Source: Chitinophagaceae bacterium (lineage in GTDB: Bacteria; Bacteroidota; Bacteroidia; Chitinophagales; Chitinophagaceae). Taken from it: a stretch of DNA of 64,000 nucleotides. The notes beneath the pieces are model-generated. The model saw nothing but the letters and a program-made list of their open reading frames with translations. It had not been told where the DNA came from and did not search any database. The stretch's first letter is position 1; every line of letters starts with the position of its first letter. The DNA is taken from the NCBI GenBank assembly GCA_019638595.1, contig JAHBTJ010000015.1, positions 124,001 to 188,000 of the forward strand, written 5' to 3'. The position numbers were made by a program, and so were the translations under genes. Positions 62,021 through 64,000 of this stretch are shown in pieces.

Positions 62021-62998
62021 TTACTGTTGTTCCTTTTTTGAAAGGAGCATTTTATTTTTGATCAGCTCGTTCTTTTTATATACCTGCTGTTCTTTTTTAT
62101 AGCTATCCTTATCAAAAGGCTTATTTTCAAGCGCTGCTAAATTGGGCCTGCCGGCATTTACCCAGGCGGTATACCAGTAGTCTGCAATAAGATCGGCCGA
62201 GCGCAACAATTGTTGGTTGATCGCTTTTCCGCACCTGTTGCCATATTCCTGCGCGAAAGCCGTACTGTATGATCTCGATTCTTTTCCATTCCTTATTTGT
62301 ACCCGGTATTTTAACGAGTCGGTAAAGTTTTTGGACGCCTGTATTTCTTCATTAAATACGGCAGGTAAAAGACTGTTTGCCTGCCGCAGGGCAACGCGCA
62401 ATTTTTCAGCGGGCTGGCGCAGGTATTTTGCCTTATGCCTGCTGTATAGGTGAAAGCTGTCTAAAAACAATACCGGTACCAGTGTTTCCCATAAGCTATG
62501 CAATCCTTTCTGGTTACTCAACTGTCCATCGTAATTTTCGGTAGTATGCAGCGGAACGTGCGCATCGCCGATATAATGCCCCAGGTCGGCAGCGTAAAAA
62601 AGAATGCTATCCCTGTTTTTATTCCGGAAAGCGTTGGTCAGCAGTTCCAGCGTAGTTTCTATTTGGTAGGGAAGATATCCCGTATGCGCCAGGCTATCAG
62701 CGCCATACTGACGGAAAGCCTCTGCCCGTGTAAGCGGCGCTTTCCATATCGCCGAATCGCCCAGTAATTCAAAGTCAATATAATGTTTGGGGCCTTCGGC
62801 AGGATCAGTGCCTGTTCGTATATCGGGGCGGGGCGCGTTGCTTACCAGGTATTCCATATTGCTGTAAAAAAAATGCTGCATGCCTTTGGGCAGCTTGTAT
62901 ACTGCCAGTTGATGAACTGTGCGGTGTACCAGGAACCCCCAGCTTCCCAATACAAACAATGCTGTGCCAAGTAAAAGGAGTATAGCTGTTCTTTTCAT
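62021..62998 (-). CDS. zinc-dependent nuclease/phospholipase C superfamily protein (S1-P1 type)
   Basis: This 325-residue protein has a signal segment ending at Gly18-Ser19, then W20-G-F-L-V-H25. In S1-P1 and bacterial zinc phospholipase C the mature N-terminal Trp and a His five residues later both bind zinc, and that spacing is kept here. Other ligand motifs are PDIR, KHYIDFE, LGHYIGDAHVPLH and HSLWE. The enzyme is probably exported and hydrolyses phosphodiesters of nucleic acid or lipid, and the motifs do not separate these. It is divergent from the GlmU-family gene. Confidence 0.88.
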   Translation of the reverse strand: MKRTAILLLLGTALFVLGSWGFLVHRTVHQLAVYKLPKGMQHFFYSNMEYLVSNAPRPDIRTGTDPAEGPKHYIDFELLGDSAIWKAPLTRAEAFRQYGADSLAHTGYLPYQIETTLELLTNAFRNKNRDSILFYAADLGHYIGDAHVPLHTTENYDGQLSNQKGLHSLWETLVPVLFLDSFHLYSRHKAKYLRQPAEKLRVALRQANSLLPAVFNEEIQASKNFTDSLKYRVQIRNGKESRSYSTAFAQEYGNRCGKAINQQLLRSADLIADYWYTAWVNAGRPNLAALENKPFDKDSYKKEQQVYKKNELIKNKMLLSKKEQQ

Positions 62999-63095
62999 GA
63001 TAATAGTTTAATTACTACGAAGTTGGCTTAAAAAACAGCTACAATCAAATTTGGGATTTTGCCGATTACCCTGGAAATTTGATCATCCTTGCATC

Positions 63096-64000
63096 ATGAA
63101 CATTATTTTATTTGATACAACAGAACGGCGCTTTTTGTATCCTTTTACTTATACAAAGCCGGTAGCGGCGCTGCGGGCGGGCATTTTAACCAATATGGAG
63201 CGTTGGGAAAAAAGTACCGGCGTTAAAGCATATGCGCTTACCGCTGATTATCTCCAGCCTCAGTGGAACCTGCCGGATGAAAATAACAGCATAATAATTG
63301 ATGCCAGGGTTTTGCCGGATGAAAACCTGGTGAAAACGATTATGGACCTGGAAAAGGGAGAAGCAATTACAGGCGAGACCTTTGTGATAGCAGGAAAACC
63401 TGCCAAATGGCTGAAAAAAAGCATGAGCTTCGATCTTTCTTCTTTTCAAAAATATATTCCTTACACGAGTTCTTTTCATAAAATTGCTTATCCCTGGCAT
63501 TTGTTCCAGCTGAATGAATACCTGCTTCGGAGCGATATCCGTCTTTTAACTGCTTTGCGAACTTCGGCAAAGCTGTCTGCAACCAACCAGGTGTTGAACA
63601 GCACTTCTGTTTTTATAGAAGAAGGAGCAGAGATGGAGTATTGTTGTATCAACGCAACTACCGGGCCGGTATACATTGGCGGGAATGCGGTCATCATGGA
63701 AGGTTCACTGATCAGGGGACCTTTTGCTGCGGGTGAAGGAGCCGTTGTAAAAATGGGGAGTAAAATATATGGCGCAACTACTGTGGGGCCTTATTGCACG
63801 GCAGGGGGAGAAATAAAGAACAGTATACTGATGGGGTATAGCAATAAAGCGCATGATGGTTATTTGGGTGATTCGGTAATAGGGGAGTGGTGTAATATTG
63901 GCGCCGGTACCTCTAACTCTAATGTAAGAAACGATGCAGGTACAGTAATGGTTGCAGATGAAAGCGGTGAAAAAAAAGAAGTTGGATTAAAATGTGGATT
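63096..64000 (+). CDS. GlmU-family sugar nucleotidyltransferase/acetyltransferase, 3' partial
   Basis: An open frame begins at the ATG at 63096 (MNIILFDTTERRFLYPFTYT, split landmark) and runs past the window end without a stop, with 301 codons seen. The first half has a diverged nucleotidyltransferase-like part with KPVAALRAGILTNMERW. From about residue 190 a left-handed beta helix begins (GPVYIGGNAVIMEGSLIRGP, split landmark, then GDSVIGEWCNIGAGTSNSNVRND). This fits the Bacteroidota GlmU-like family that may make UDP-GlcNAc or a related nucleotide sugar. The usual Leu-x-Ala-Gly-Gly pyrophosphorylase loop is not evident, so activity is uncertain. Confidence 0.88.
   Translation, partial: MNIILFDTTERRFLYPFTYTKPVAALRAGILTNMERWEKSTGVKAYALTADYLQPQWNLPDENNSIIIDARVLPDENLVKTIMDLEKGEAITGETFVIAGKPAKWLKKSMSFDLSSFQKYIPYTSSFHKIAYPWHLFQLNEYLLRSDIRLLTALRTSAKLSATNQVLNSTSVFIEEGAEMEYCCINATTGPVYIGGNAVIMEGSLIRGPFAAGEGAVVKMGSKIYGATTVGPYCTAGGEIKNSILMGYSNKAHDGYLGDSVIGEWCNIGAGTSNSNVRNDAGTVMVADESGEKKEVGLKCG

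Overview
The window reads as a chromosomal segment from a member of the Bacteroidota, most likely a Chitinophagaceae-like bacterium. This is an inference from several things seen here: PD40-OmpA envelope proteins, an OstA-like/MlaD/amidase/LptD envelope set, futalosine-route MqnA, promoters of the TTG-N19-TAnnTTTG type, and mostly weak or absent Shine-Dalgarno sequences. No rRNA, tRNA, CRISPR array or prophage was seen. The first gene is cut at its 5' end and the last at its 3' end.

Layout. 1-5.5 kb: cell-envelope genes (PD40-OmpA protein, membrane protein, DUF4349 lipoprotein, beta-barrel protein, M28 peptidase). 5.5-9.8 kb, minus strand: a GH92 alpha-mannosidase-type enzyme with an added LamG-like tail, and a beta-lactamase-fold protein that has lost its SxxK catalytic motif. 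9.8-14.6 kb: housekeeping genes clpB, accA and dapA. 14.6-15.4 kb: a small IS200-like (RAYT-type) transposase preceded by two families of short palindromic repeats. 15.5-17.2 kb: a Wzi-like barrel. 17.4-24.3 kb: a nitrite-assimilation locus (alginate-export-type porin, nirC, nirD, nirB, and divergently cobA plus a Crp/Fnr regulator) built around an AT-rich intergenic region with two perfect inverted repeats. 24.3-28.9 kb: lhgO, cutC, a GH109-like oxidoreductase-fold protein and a TonB-C protein.

29.4-46.5 kb is a large exopolysaccharide/O-antigen cluster. It holds the export lipoprotein, a Wzc-type kinase, glycosyltransferases, a Wzy-type polymerase/ligase and a Wzx flippase. Inside it lies a compact fatty-acid-like cassette: a NeuD/PglD acyltransferase, an acyl carrier protein, an FabG-like reductase and two FabH-like ketosynthases with complete Cys-His-Asn triads. 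Next come a PglC-like phosphoglycosyl transferase, a sugar-transfer ATP-grasp protein, a second NeuD/PglD protein and a DegT aminotransferase. Together they suggest synthesis of an unusual hydroxyacyl group and its attachment to a 4-amino-4,6-dideoxy sugar. This is the most interesting system in the window.

46.6-64 kb: housekeeping and envelope genes (NUDIX, pyrE, an HMA-domain protein, OstA-like, MlaD, amidase, lptD, plsC-like, a small protein with one dockerin/EF-hand-type loop, an M19-like peptidase, purB, mqnA, terC-like, rpmE2, a zinc nuclease/phospholipase C family protein, and a truncated GlmU-family gene).
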